Source: Zunongwangia profunda SM-A87
GTDB lineage: Bacteria > Bacteroidota > Bacteroidia > Flavobacteriales > Flavobacteriaceae
Direction of reading: 5' to 3'
DNA: 64,000 nucleotides
Assembly: GCF_000023465.1 (NCBI RefSeq)
Contig: NC_014041.1
Span: forward strand, 1,881,001-1,945,000
Under the pieces are notes generated by a model. That model made no database searches. It was given only the letters and a program-made list of their open reading frames with translations, and was not told the DNA's origin. Shown here in pieces: positions 9,898 to 19,002 of this stretch. Position 1 is the first letter of the stretch. Each line of letters starts with the position of its first letter. The translations under genes were made by a program, and so were the position numbers.

Positions 9898-9948
9898 ATT
9901 TTTGAAGTGTGTTTAAAGTGATTAATAAATTTTTAATCGCACCATATT

Positions 9949-9984
9949 AACCGAGAGGTGTTGCAGCATCTTTCGGTTTTTTTA
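9949..9984. other. Strong hairpin between fecR and susC
   Basis: Arms AACCGAGAGGTG (9949-9960) and CATCTTTCGGTT (9967-9978) pair over 12 bp with two G-U pairs and a 6-nt loop. A run of T follows on the plus strand, the hallmark of a rho-independent terminator reading rightward, yet both flanking genes are on the minus strand. In the minus-strand transcript it is a stem without a trailing U-run. It may set differential expression of fecR and susC, or stop antisense transcription. Function not resolved from sequence. Confidence 0.6.
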
Positions 9985-10023
9985 ATGCATTTTTTTAAGA
10001 ATTCAGGTGTTTCTCATACCTAT

Positions 10024-11154
10024 TTATTTAATGATTATTTTATTGTTTTTTACCGTGTATTGTATATCATAAGCCTTTTCGAAATAGAAAAGCATTTTTT
10101 CCAGACTCACATCTTTATCAAAAGTGGCATTAAACTCACTTTTTTCCAGAGGTTTATTTTCGATCACAAACTCCACATTAAATTTTCGTTCTAAGGATTT
10201 GAATATTTCGTCAAAAGATTTATTTCTGAATATCAATTTGCCATAAATCCAGGAAGTATAAAGCTCGGTATCTACTTTTTCTTTTTGAAGTGTCTTGGAG
10301 TTCTGATTAAAAGTTCCCTTTTCACCCGGATGCAGGATTTGATCTTTTACGCTTTCTTTTTCCTGCATTTTTACAGCACCCTCTACCAATACCACTTCCG
10401 AAGTAGTATCGGAAGAATAGTCAGACATATTAAATTTTGTACCCAATACTTCAACCGCAATTTTATTTGATTCGACGATAAAAGGTTTGGTACTATCTTT
10501 AGTTACTTCAAAAAAAGCTTCTCCCGTTAATACTACTTTTCTGTTGCGCCCATTAAATGCAACTGGAAATTTTAAACTGGCACCCGAATTCAGGTGAACA
10601 ATAGTACTATCGGCCAGTACCAGCTTGTATTTTTTTCCGTAGGGAATTTTAATCGTATTATATTCGGTAGTTGCACCCGCTTTATTTCCTATGTAGCTTA
10701 ACTGGTTATTTATCGAATTATGTTTGGCCACTTTTTGTCTACCAACCTGAATAGCATTATCGTTTTCGTTAATATTTATTTCTTTACCATTATGTAATTG
10801 AATGGTGATTGGAGGTTGTTGCGAAGGAATAATTTGATTTCCCGGAGTATTTTGGGTATTGATAAACCATGTAGTGGCCACTAGCACGATGAAAACAGCT
10901 GCGGTATAGAAAAACCACTTATTTTTATGATACAGATGGATTAGCTTAGTGGTTTTAGGGCGGTTTAACTTGGTTGCCATTTTTTCATAAGCAATTTCGG
11001 GATCCGGAAGATGCAGTAAATCAATTTGGTAATTAGATTTTACGTAATTCTTAAATAATTGTTTATTGTTCTCGTCCTGCAACCACTTATATAGAATATG
11101 TAATTCTTTATCGTTGATAGAGTTTGTTAAATATTTTACTATTAAATCTTTCAA
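10024..11154 (-). CDS. FecR-family anti-sigma factor
   Basis: 376 residues. An N-terminal cytoplasmic segment (1-80) rich in helices would bind the sigma factor. One transmembrane helix follows (about 83-101, WFFYTAAVFIVLVATTWF), then a periplasmic FecR beta domain (about 170-275, containing GEAFFEVTKD) and a C-terminal DUF4974-type domain (about 305-376) that contacts the STN domain of the transporter. It is divergent from the ECF sigma gene and upstream of the STN-bearing SusC. That is the classic three-part cell-surface signalling unit of Bacteroidota. It inactivates or activates the adjacent sigma factor depending on transporter occupancy. Confidence 0.93.
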   Translation of the reverse strand: MKDLIVKYLTNSINDKELHILYKWLQDENNKQLFKNYVKSNYQIDLLHLPDPEIAYEKMATKLNRPKTTKLIHLYHKNKWFFYTAAVFIVLVATTWFINTQNTPGNQIIPSQQPPITIQLHNGKEININENDNAIQVGRQKVAKHNSINNQLSYIGNKAGATTEYNTIKIPYGKKYKLVLADSTIVHLNSGASLKFPVAFNGRNRKVVLTGEAFFEVTKDSTKPFIVESNKIAVEVLGTKFNMSDYSSDTTSEVVLVEGAVKMQEKESVKDQILHPGEKGTFNQNSKTLQKEKVDTELYTSWIYGKLIFRNKSFDEIFKSLERKFNVEFVIENKPLEKSEFNATFDKDVSLEKMLFYFEKAYDIQYTVKNNKIIIK

Positions 11155-11269
11155 TGCCTGTGTTTTTTATTTATAATACTAACTTTTAATAAAAACCCTT
11201 AAAAGAAATTTAATTTTTTTTAAATTTTATATTTATGTAAATTCTGCCATATTTCTAAAAGTTTTCTTA

Positions 11270-11848
11270 ATGAAAGATGAGCTGTTGTTGTTAAGGAATA
11301 TTAAAGATGGTGACCAGGTATCCTTTAAGGTCTTTTTTAAGGCGACCTATCCAGCATTATTTGGATATGTGAATTCCTATGCTCGAAACAGAGTACTGGC
11401 AGAAGATATTACGCAGCAGACTTACATCAAATTTTGGGAAAACAGAGAAAAGATAGATATAGACAATTCTCCAAAAAGTTATTTATATACCATAGCCTAT
11501 AATAGTTTTTTAGACTCGAAGAAAAGGGAGCAAAAAGAACGCAGCTATATAGATCAACTCCATCGCGCAGCCATAGAGGAGGAGACCAATGAAAAAGAAA
11601 AGTTGGAACTTAAATTAGAACGTCTACAAAAAGTCATAGAAAGTTTACCTGAAAAATGCAAAAAGATTCTAATCATGAATAAGATGGAAGGTTTAAAATA
11701 TAAAGAAATAGCTGATAGACTTGATATTTCTGTAAAAACCGTAGAGTCTCAAATGCGTATCGCTTTTCAGAAAATTAGGGAGTCCTTTAAAAATGAAGAG
11801 ATTATTTTATGGATGTTATTTGGTAGATTAAGCGGATGTTCCTTATGA
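11270..11848 (+). CDS. ECF-type RNA polymerase sigma factor
   Basis: 192 residues. Sigma region 2 (about 20-85) includes AEDITQQTYIKFWENR; region 4 (about 125-180) has the helix-turn-helix LKYKEIADRLDISVKTVESQM. No other sigma regions are present, so it is an extracytoplasmic-function sigma of the Bacteroidota FecI-like class. It is transcribed divergently from fecR with a 115-bp A/T-rich gap that should hold both promoters. It is expected to direct transcription of the minus-strand susC operon, and possibly of the downstream lipoprotein gene. The start ATG at 11270 has no convincing Shine-Dalgarno, normal for this phylum. Confidence 0.93.
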   Translation: MKDELLLLRNIKDGDQVSFKVFFKATYPALFGYVNSYARNRVLAEDITQQTYIKFWENREKIDIDNSPKSYLYTIAYNSFLDSKKREQKERSYIDQLHRAAIEEETNEKEKLELKLERLQKVIESLPEKCKKILIMNKMEGLKYKEIADRLDISVKTVESQMRIAFQKIRESFKNEEIILWMLFGRLSGCSL

Positions 11849-12404
11849 TGTGGATTCGGAAATAAGAATATAGTTAATTGCAATATAGAAGAGATTAAAT
11901 AGAAGAGACTTAAGAATTAATATTCAAGCCCCAGGATCCCGGATTAACAATGTTAAATGTTAAGTGTGGAAGATAATTTTCTATACCGATCTGTTACAGG
12001 TAAGTATGGGGACGATTGGTTTAACTTTCGCAAAACCGAAAATTTATTAGCCTTTGTTGAAATAAATAAAATTATAGCTTTTTAAAATAGATTGCTTTAT
12101 TCTTTTCTTCAAAAAACTGACCTATTATTTAAGATATATAATATGCAATCCAAAACAGGTCCAGTTTGTAATCCTCTAATGTGGTATGGATCTTCAAATT
12201 CCGGTTGTAGTATAAAGATCGATAAAAGAGGTTTAATGCGCCGAAGTTTTACCAATAGGCATAACAATCGAGATGGTCCGAAATAAAAAGGAATTTGATA
12301 AGTTCTTTATGGGTTTAGGCCGCTGCAATTTACGGTAGTTTTTTAGTTAAAATAAATTAACGAATATAAAAAAAGATTATTTTAAGCACGACTAATTCAA
12401 ACCT
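11849..12404. other. Noncoding gap after the ECF sigma gene
   Basis: 556 bp, A/T-rich. A 64-codon ORF at 12092-12286 has no recognisable features and is not called. No convincing terminator hairpin or RNA gene was seen. The promoter of the lipoprotein gene at 12405 must lie at the right end. Confidence 0.5.
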
Positions 12405-13445
12405 ATGAAATTTTCATTTTTAAAGTATTTGCTGTATTCTATCATGGCAATATTTCTATCTTCATGTAACGAAAACGGAGGTATTGCTGACGGGGATGAT
12501 GGCGGCGAACAAGAGCCTGAAGTAAGAGATGAGTATAATTATCTGGCCTTGAGAAGTGACGGCTTATTACTCTCTATTGGAGATACGAGTGGAAAGGTAA
12601 CCAATATGGGACAGCTTACCCAGGAGAATTTCAATATTATATTGAATGCCGTTACTTCTTCCCAAACGCATACTTATATTTATGGAATACGTTTTGATGC
12701 TTTGGAAGGAGCCATTTTTAAATTTGATAAAAATTTGGAGCAAAGCGAAAAATTTATCTTGAATTTTCCTGAAGCTTTTGGTAATAACCCTGGTTTGATG
12801 TCGCTGGATTGGGATGAATCCAATCAGCAACTTATCGCGGTAGTAAAGGCTGAATTTGATATTGATGGTGCTAACCTGCCCTGTAAAATAGCCCGAATTG
12901 ATCCCGAAACTTTCGAAGTGATTGCCGTGGAAGACCTCGACCTTAATGAGCAGCAATATAAAACGATATATTCTTCCCAATTAATTAACCAAAAGTTATA
13001 TGTGAGTGCCTCAAAATCTAATAGTATCATTAATACAGATCTTTTAGAAGTGGATTTAATCGATAAATCATTTGTTACATTACCTAAAGATGATATTGAA
13101 ACGGGAATAATAAATCTAGGGTGGAAGCCGGGGTCACAGCAGCTATTTGGTTTTACTCCTCTTACTAATACCAGTTACATCGCTGCCGTGCGTCCTTATT
13201 TTTACAACCTTGATGACAAAAATGCTGAGGCTATTTATATAGAAGGGAATATATCTGCAATTAATTTGGTTAGTAGAACATTTTATAATTCTAAAGCAGG
13301 AGAGTTTGTAGGATTCGCTGCAAGAGATGGATTTAACTTATTTTTCTTTGATCCCGGCACTAATAATTTTTCGTTGACCCCGATAATTGATGAAGATGAT
13401 TTGTCTTCAGGTATTGGAATAATTGGTATGAAAAAAGCCCAATAG
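12405..13445 (+). CDS. Putative surface lipoprotein, beta-propeller-like, unknown function
   Basis: 346 residues with a signal peptide ending in the lipobox FLSSC, then a flexible acidic/glycine stretch (GGIADGDDGGEQEPE) that resembles the lipoprotein export signals which send Bacteroidota lipoproteins to the cell surface. The rest has repeated blocks such as IFKFDKNLEQSE, LMSLDWDESNQQLIAVV and ARIDPETFEVI, spaced as in beta-propeller blades. I do not recognise a named family. It follows the ECF sigma gene in the same direction and may belong to the same sensing unit as a surface binding protein; this is only positional inference. Confidence 0.7.
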   Translation: MKFSFLKYLLYSIMAIFLSSCNENGGIADGDDGGEQEPEVRDEYNYLALRSDGLLLSIGDTSGKVTNMGQLTQENFNIILNAVTSSQTHTYIYGIRFDALEGAIFKFDKNLEQSEKFILNFPEAFGNNPGLMSLDWDESNQQLIAVVKAEFDIDGANLPCKIARIDPETFEVIAVEDLDLNEQQYKTIYSSQLINQKLYVSASKSNSIINTDLLEVDLIDKSFVTLPKDDIETGIINLGWKPGSQQLFGFTPLTNTSYIAAVRPYFYNLDDKNAEAIYIEGNISAINLVSRTFYNSKAGEFVGFAARDGFNLFFFDPGTNNFSLTPIIDEDDLSSGIGIIGMKKAQ

Positions 13446-14131
13446 CAAAGTGTAAATATTTATTATTCAAAAAGCACGATAAAAAATATTGAATTTATAA
13501 TTGTGATTATTTCGAATGGGCGTAGCGGAATGGAGATTTTTTTGCTCAATAGCTAATTGCTAAGATTAAAGAAAAGAAATAATAAAATAAATAGAGTATA
13601 CAATATAGACGAGAGAAAAGCTTAAAGATTAAAATGTTGAATGTACTAAAACCCAACGGCTGATGGTTTAAAACTTTACACAATAAAAATTTTGCATTCA
13701 ACTTTAAGAAGAACATTCACTAACCTCTTCTCGATACATTATATTTTCGCTAGACTTAAAATCAAATACTCTGACGAATAACAATTTCTACTCAATACTC
13801 TACTGAGTACTATTCAATTCCCGATAAAGAAATTTATTTCTTAGTGTTTATAGCGTTTTTCAGTTACACTTTAACATCATAACTCTTTTAGAATAAGAAT
13901 TCCTGGATAAAATCAAAAATTGATTTCAATGGATATTCAAATCTTGAATAGGAAAAGGATTTGCTTCAATAAAAAATGAATTATAATAAACAGGAGCTAA
14001 AAATATTCAGCTCCTGTTTATTCTAATTCACTTGTAGCAGGAAAATTATAGTCTAACGGTTTTTCTATTCATACTTTTTAGAAAGAATTTAGAGGTTATT
14101 TTTCCTGTTTTAATTGATATTGAAACCCTAA
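13446..14131. other. Noncoding gap between lipoprotein and oxidoreductase genes
   Basis: About 690 bp of A/T-rich sequence with no supportable ORF. The only clear element is the bidirectional hairpin at 13985-14022. Short phrases such as CTCAATACT recur here and again near 15590, suggesting decayed repeat-like DNA. Confidence 0.5.
13985..14022. terminator. Bidirectional transcription terminator
   Basis: Perfect 14-bp inverted repeat (AATAAACAGGAGCT and its complement) around a 10-nt A-rich loop. It lies about 110 bp downstream of the minus-strand oxidoreductase stop and could also serve the plus-strand lipoprotein transcript. Confidence 0.65.
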
Positions 14132-15133
14132 TTATTGATTCTCGAAAGTTTCAGCGAGGCTAATGATTATTTTCCCTTGAGCTCTTCCCGTAGCTAAATA
14201 TTCGTATGCTTTTACGGCATCTTCAAAAGAATAAACAAGATCGATTGTTGGCCTTATTGTTCGATCCTCTATCATTGCTTTAATCTCTTTCAATTGATCG
14301 GCATTTGGTTGCATCCATGTATGCTTGTATTCAGCTGATTTTTCTTCGATAAGCTTAGCCAGTTTTTCAGGCAGTTGATAATTCTCCATACCCATTTCTT
14401 TAGCAGATTCAGCATCTGGAGGACCTATTATGCTAGTAACTCTCCCGCCTTCTTTAATAATATCAAAAGCTTCAAAAGTATAGTCATCGCCCAAAGTATC
14501 GAAGACGATATCCAGGTTATTGGCTACCTCTTTATAATCCTCATTTTTATAATCGATTACACGGTCTGCACCCAAAGCTTTTACCCAGTCAAGATTGGTA
14601 GTGCTAGTCGTAGTATAAACTATCGCACCTTTGGATTTTGCATATTGTATGGCAAAACTGCCCACTCCACCAGAGCCAGCGTGAATTAAAATTCGATCAT
14701 CTTTTTTTAAGTTCACTTTCTCCAAAGCCTGTATGGCAGTTAGTCCGGTTAAAGGTAGCGAAGCGGATTTCTCGAAGGTTACATTCTCAGGTTTATGGGC
14801 AACCACTTTGCTATCTACGGCAACGAATTCGGCTACCGTGCCCATGTATTCTTGCGGAACTCTGCTGAATATTTCATCTCCTACTTTAAAATCCTTAACT
14901 TCATTTCCTATTTCAACGACCACACCGCTTACATCATACCCAATTCCAGAAGGAAGATCAAGCTTAAGCATATCCTTTAGGTGCCCCTGGACTATTTTGT
15001 AATCGATTGGATTTGCGGCAGCAGCTTTTACTGCAATTAGAATTTCGGAATCTGAAATTTCCGGTTTATCAATTTCAGCAATTTTTAGACTGTCTTTAAT
15101 ATCTCCGTATTTTGTAATTTGTATTGCTTTCAT
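14132..15133 (-). CDS. NADP-dependent zinc-less alcohol dehydrogenase/quinone reductase (MDR family)
   Basis: 333-residue medium-chain dehydrogenase/reductase of the quinone oxidoreductase type. The N-terminal GroES-like domain (about 25-120) includes SGIGYDVSGVVVEIG. The nucleotide-binding Rossmann motif is ILIHAGSGGVGSFAIQYAK (about 147-165), and TSTTNL follows. No catalytic zinc-site cysteines are seen, fitting quinone or enone reductases that act on reactive carbonyls or quinones with NADPH. It is monocistronic, flanked by noncoding DNA on both sides, and appears to be the last ordinary chromosomal gene before the mobile element. Physiological substrate unknown. Confidence 0.9.
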   Translation of the reverse strand: MKAIQITKYGDIKDSLKIAEIDKPEISDSEILIAVKAAAANPIDYKIVQGHLKDMLKLDLPSGIGYDVSGVVVEIGNEVKDFKVGDEIFSRVPQEYMGTVAEFVAVDSKVVAHKPENVTFEKSASLPLTGLTAIQALEKVNLKKDDRILIHAGSGGVGSFAIQYAKSKGAIVYTTTSTTNLDWVKALGADRVIDYKNEDYKEVANNLDIVFDTLGDDYTFEAFDIIKEGGRVTSIIGPPDAESAKEMGMENYQLPEKLAKLIEEKSAEYKHTWMQPNADQLKEIKAMIEDRTIRPTIDLVYSFEDAVKAYEYLATGRAQGKIIISLAETFENQ

Positions 15134-15790
15134 AAAATTATATTTTATTTCTTAGTAGTGTTTTCATAATCTTGATTTAAGAGTCTAAAGTTTTTATTAG
15201 AATCTTATCTGAAACTTCTACATACTCTTAAACTCATTATGTTTTGAACAGATCTTGCGGAATAAGGACGTCTTATTTTAAGCCTTGGTTCTCTTTCCGT
15301 TAACCTAACCAATGTATAAAGAATATCAGATTTTGGAATAAGGTTTAAAAAAGCTTTAACGCTTGATGAATTCAAGATCCAGGAAGGAGGATGATGAATT
15401 TTAATTTTTGGATGTTGAATGCATTGAGATATAATGTCGGATAGCGAACTATTTAGTAATAGAAAATAGAACATAGACTTTTGAAAGCACATTCAAGATC
15501 AAAGATTGAGGACTAAAAAATTTTGAATTTTGAATGTATCGAGATGAAATACGGCTCGTAGTTTCAAAAAGTCTAACTTCTCATTACTCAATACTACCTA
15601 CTCATTACAACTTACTTTCCGATACAATATCTAACTTTCCTTTGTTTACAGTAGTTTAAAAGGCTTGAGGTGTAAATGAGGTGCAAAAGGAAAAATTGTT
15701 GATAAAATTAATACAAACAACCTCAAAATTAATGTTGAGTGAAATTTATGTAGTAAAGATAGTTTATAATCATACAATATTCCCGAAAGT
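15134..15790. other. Noncoding stretch probably containing the left ICE junction
   Basis: About 660 bp without a believable gene; a 95-codon minus ORF at 15205-15492 has no family features. The sequence changes character just before the conserved 150-bp leader that precedes the first ICE gene. The host/element boundary is expected here, but no att repeat could be defined because the other end is not visible. Confidence 0.4.
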
Positions 15791-15940
15791 TAAACTCGTA
15801 AAATACTTCCATCAAAAGACTACGGCATAAAGCCATCGCTTCTGCCACTACTCATTTATTCCGTTTCCTTTTGAGCCAAGATTTTATCTTCCGTTTGGTT
15901 TCTGCTCAAATATTGTTTAATCAAAAATTTGAGTATTATG
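15791..15940 (+). repeat. 150-bp duplicated leader, copy 1 (upstream of parB)
   Basis: This block is nearly identical to 17841-17990. Long matches include TAAACTCGTAAAATAC, ATCAAAAGACTACGGCATAA, TTATTCCGTTTCCTTTTGAG and CTGCTCAAATATTGTTTAA. Both copies end with an ATG at the same position. A stem TTTGAGC (15870-15876)/GCTCAAA (15904-15910) is kept in both copies although the sequence between differs. It is probably a shared cis-regulatory leader or operator for ICE genes. Confidence 0.85.
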
Positions 15941-17725
15941 ACAACAAAAGTGAGTACAACAAAGAAGCGCAATAGAGCAAAATCTACTGCTAAGAAAGAA
16001 GTAAATGGAAAGAAATCATCCGTACATCAAATTCAGAATCTGTCCATCGGCAACATCAAGCCTGACCCAGAACAGCCGAGAAAGACATTTAACGAGGATG
16101 CGTTAAAGCAGCTTTCTGAGAGTATCGAAAAGCACGGTGTGTTGCAACCAATTACGGTTAGGCAACTAAATGGCCACTACGTCATCGTGATGGGCGAAAG
16201 AAGGTATCGTGCAAGTAAATTGGCAGGTAAGAAGACTGTGCCCTGTATCGTAAGAACTTATGAGAACAATGATGTTCTGGAAGTTCAAATCATCGAAAAT
16301 CTGCAAAGACAGGATGTCGAGCCTACCGAAGAAGCTGAGGCGATTGCTTACCTGAGCGAGAGATATGTACCTACCGAAATTGCAAAGCGATTGGGTAGAA
16401 CGAATAACTTTATCAGACAACGCCTAAAACTGGCAGGTTTGATTGAAGGTTTTAAACAATTTGTCCGCAATGGCGAAATGACTATTTCTTTGGGTGTTGG
16501 TGTTGCACTTTTTGAACCAGAGGAACAACAGATGATGTTGGAAACGATGGGCGAAGATTTTAATGCACATCAAATCAATAGGATGATTAAAGACCAGACC
16601 TTTGACTTGGAAAAGGCATCTTTTGATGTAACTGATAAGAAGTTGGTGCCGAAGGCTGGATCTTGTGTAGAATGTCCGTTCAATGCGGCCAATCAAGGTA
16701 ATCTGTTTGGCGACGGTAAAATGGTCTGTACCAAAGCAACTTGCTTTGAAACAAAGAAAAGCAAGTCGTTCTTGAACTTGATTGAGAAATCGAAGAAAGA
16801 GAATATTCTCTTGATTCCTGAAATACGACAGTACTGGGCAGATGACGAAAACAATCAGCTCATTATTTCACAGTTGGAAAAGAATGGTTTGAAAGTCTAT
16901 TTACTGGATGATGTTGAAATCATCGAAAATCCAATTGAGCCAACAATTGAGGCCATCAAAATAGAATATCAACATTACGATTATTCAGAAGATGAATTAA
17001 AAGCTGAGCTTAAGGAAGCCATTGAGAACTACGAAGAAGAATTAAAAAATTACAATTCAGCAACTGACAATGGATTTGTAAATGGCATCGTTTTCCATCC
17101 TGAGACCTACCAAAACAAAAAAGTGTTTGTCAAGGTCATTGAAAAGTCAAAAGATAAATCCACGGAATATTCTGCACCATTGGCCAACAGAAAAATGGCA
17201 GATTGTACACCCGAAGAACAAATCGTGAAAATCAACGAAAGGGAAATCCGCAAGAAGCACATCGAGAACAACAAGCAGTTTGAAGAAGTTGTCCAGATGA
17301 TTCGTGAGACAGACTATATCGATACCAAAAAAACACTTTCGGTAGATGAAATGGTTGCCTTTTCAATTTCGCTATTTGAAAACAACGTCGATTATGTAGG
17401 TCGGCAAAAGCACTTTTCCAAGTTTTTAGCGGGTACTTCGAAGATGACAGATGTTGAAGTTGTTGAACATTTCAAGAAGAATTTCAAAAAGGAAATTTTC
17501 CACAAATTGATTCGCTACATACTTACGAGACAAGTCCATTTTGGTGAAAGCAACCACGTCAACAATCTGACGAATATTTCATTCTACAATGCGATGCAGG
17601 GATATTACAAATCCAAAATTGCAGGCATTGAGAAGGAATATGCCGAAAAACGAGACAAGCGTGAAGCACGTTTGAAAGAGCGCATCACAATTCTTGAAAA
17701 GAAAATTCAGGAACTCAACGATTAG
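15938..17725 (+). CDS. ParB/RepB/Spo0J-family nucleotide-binding protein of the ICE
   Basis: 595 residues from the ATG at 15938, chosen over an in-frame TTG nine bases upstream because the duplicated leader places an ATG at the same point. The ParB N-terminal domain (about 35-125) has GERRYRA at 86-92, the CTP-binding motif. A helix-turn-helix follows (about 142-168, PTEIAKRLGRTNNFIRQRL). Cysteines 243, 246, 264 and 269 form a CxxC-x17-CxxxxC cluster that looks like a zinc site. A long acidic/coiled-coil C-terminus ends in a charged helix. No parA lies next to it. Similar proteins are standard in Flavobacteriia ICEs, where they may act in maintenance or regulation; the exact role is not established. 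Confidence 0.88.
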   Translation: MTTKVSTTKKRNRAKSTAKKEVNGKKSSVHQIQNLSIGNIKPDPEQPRKTFNEDALKQLSESIEKHGVLQPITVRQLNGHYVIVMGERRYRASKLAGKKTVPCIVRTYENNDVLEVQIIENLQRQDVEPTEEAEAIAYLSERYVPTEIAKRLGRTNNFIRQRLKLAGLIEGFKQFVRNGEMTISLGVGVALFEPEEQQMMLETMGEDFNAHQINRMIKDQTFDLEKASFDVTDKKLVPKAGSCVECPFNAANQGNLFGDGKMVCTKATCFETKKSKSFLNLIEKSKKENILLIPEIRQYWADDENNQLIISQLEKNGLKVYLLDDVEIIENPIEPTIEAIKIEYQHYDYSEDELKAELKEAIENYEEELKNYNSATDNGFVNGIVFHPETYQNKKVFVKVIEKSKDKSTEYSAPLANRKMADCTPEEQIVKINEREIRKKHIENNKQFEEVVQMIRETDYIDTKKTLSVDEMVAFSISLFENNVDYVGRQKHFSKFLAGTSKMTDVEVVEHFKKNFKKEIFHKLIRYILTRQVHFGESNHVNNLTNISFYNAMQGYYKSKIAGIEKEYAEKRDKREARLKERITILEKKIQELND

Positions 17726-17738
17726 CTTTTGTTGTTTT

Positions 17739-17778
17739 GAAGAAGGGTCGGCATTTGTGCTGGCCCTTCTTCTTTTTT
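17739..17778 (+). terminator. Rho-independent terminator after parB
   Basis: 15-bp stem (GAAGAAGGGTCGGCA with its partner at 17758-17772, two G-U pairs), 4-nt loop and six T residues, 14 bp after the parB stop codon. Confidence 0.9.
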
Positions 17779-17840
17779 ATGATAGTACCTAAAAATGTAT
17801 TTACGAGGAAGTGGTTATCAATCAATAGTTAGCGCAAAGG

Positions 17841-17990
17841 TAAACTCGTAAAATACACCCATCAAAAGACTACGGCATAAAGCCGTTGCGCGCATTCCAT
17901 TCCTCATTTATTCCGTTTCCTTTTGAGCTGTGATTTTAGCTTCCGTTTGGGTACTGCTCAAATATTGTTTAATCAAAATATATCATTATG
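17841..17990 (+). repeat. 150-bp duplicated leader, copy 2
   Basis: Second copy of the block at 15791-15940, lying between the parB terminator and the next small gene. It ends at the ATG at 17988. The outer stem TTTGAGC/GCTCAAA is conserved; the inner region and the segment around 17885-17900 differ. Having its own terminator upstream, this copy must act independently. Confidence 0.85.
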
Positions 17991-18148
17991 AAGGAGTATC
18001 CAACAAGCCCAAAATTTCGCTACAAGAAGCTGAGGCACATTATCAATCCAACAAAAAAAAATACACGATTGAAGGTGCAGAAAGCCATTTGGCCTATTAC
18101 AGAGAAAAGTATCCAGAGTATTACGCTGTGCTATCACAAAACGTTTAA
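17988..18148 (+). pseudogene. Small ICE protein gene with apparent -1 frameshift
   Basis: The ATG at 17988 aligns exactly with the parB start in the duplicated leader and opens MKEYPTSPK, but this frame then gives an unlikely basic peptide. The neighbouring frame gives ISLQEAEAHYQSNKKKYTIE, continuing to a stop at 18146-18148. The two join cleanly if one A is missing from the AAAA run at 18011-18014, restoring a 53-residue protein. Either a real frameshift mutation or a sequencing error. Family not recognised; the helical, charged composition suggests a small soluble protein. The next gene starts 17 bp downstream. Confidence 0.55.
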
Positions 18149-18165
18149 CCTAAAATTCAAAAGTT

Positions 18166-19002
18166 ATGTATTTACAAAATTTGCAACAAGATGAAATTTT
18201 CGTTTCCAATGAAATGAAATCCTTGAAAAGTCTGACCCAGATGGAATCCCGACGAGGGCTTGAAAATGCCATCATCTCAAATGGAAAAATCGTTAACGTG
18301 GTATCGAACAGTTACGGGCACATTCCGAATCAATTGTTCTTCAGGAAAGCTGAAGAAATGTTGACCGATGCACAACTGAACTTCCACAAGCGCACCATCA
18401 ATAAAAACGATAGGTCGTTCATCACAGACTTCATCATCGACGATAAAAGCCAATTTACGGTCAAAAACGATAAGGATTTGATACTTCCGATGCTTCGGTT
18501 CAAAAACTCTTATGATGGTAGTGAAAAGACCTCTGGCCATTTTGGGTTTTATAGAGAAGTGTGCTCAAACGGTCTGCACGTTTCACAAGCAGAAATTGAG
18601 TTTTCCATCAAGCACAGCAGGAACAATACCGACCTCATTATGCCGAGGTTGAACAATCTGTTCGATAAGTTTCTGGATAATGAGTTCTACACCATTACCA
18701 AGAAATTCGATAAAATGAAGGAATTTAAAATCATCGACACACAAGAGTTTGTGAAAGCAGTTCTCGATAAAACAAAACTTTTTAGATACGAGTGTAGCGA
18801 CAAGAACAGCGACCCTTCAAAAAAGTCTCGTGAAGTCATTGAGATATTGAACCACGAAGCCTTGTTGCTCAATGAAGAACCGAATCTTTGGCTGGGCTAT
18901 AATGCATTCAATTCTGTACTTCATAATGTTTTGAAGAAAAGTTTCGGCCAACAAGAACGGTTGGATAAAAAGCTGTTTGATGAAGTCTATGCTATGGCAT
19001 AA
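18166..19002 (+). CDS. DUF932-domain phage/plasmid-type protein
   Basis: 278 residues resembling the DUF932 / phage-plasmid-like protein family that is common on plasmids and ICEs. Visible family features are the MLRFKNSYDGSEKTSGHFGF region (about 108-128) followed by REVCSNGLHVSQAEIEFSIK. This matches the conserved core that ends in a statement-like NG(L/M) motif. No enzymatic motif is evident and the function of the family is unknown; it is often next to parB and ssb genes. It follows the frameshifted small gene and likely shares its leader. Confidence 0.7.
   Translation: MYLQNLQQDEIFVSNEMKSLKSLTQMESRRGLENAIISNGKIVNVVSNSYGHIPNQLFFRKAEEMLTDAQLNFHKRTINKNDRSFITDFIIDDKSQFTVKNDKDLILPMLRFKNSYDGSEKTSGHFGFYREVCSNGLHVSQAEIEFSIKHSRNNTDLIMPRLNNLFDKFLDNEFYTITKKFDKMKEFKIIDTQEFVKAVLDKTKLFRYECSDKNSDPSKKSREVIEILNHEALLLNEEPNLWLGYNAFNSVLHNVLKKSFGQQERLDKKLFDEVYAMA

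Noticed and set aside
12092..12286. 64-codon plus ORF between the sigma and lipoprotein genes
   Set aside because: No recognisable motif, unusual composition and no coupling with neighbours; likely chance.
15205..15492. 95-codon minus ORF left of the ICE
   Set aside because: Lies in a noncoding-like region, low-quality composition, no family signal.
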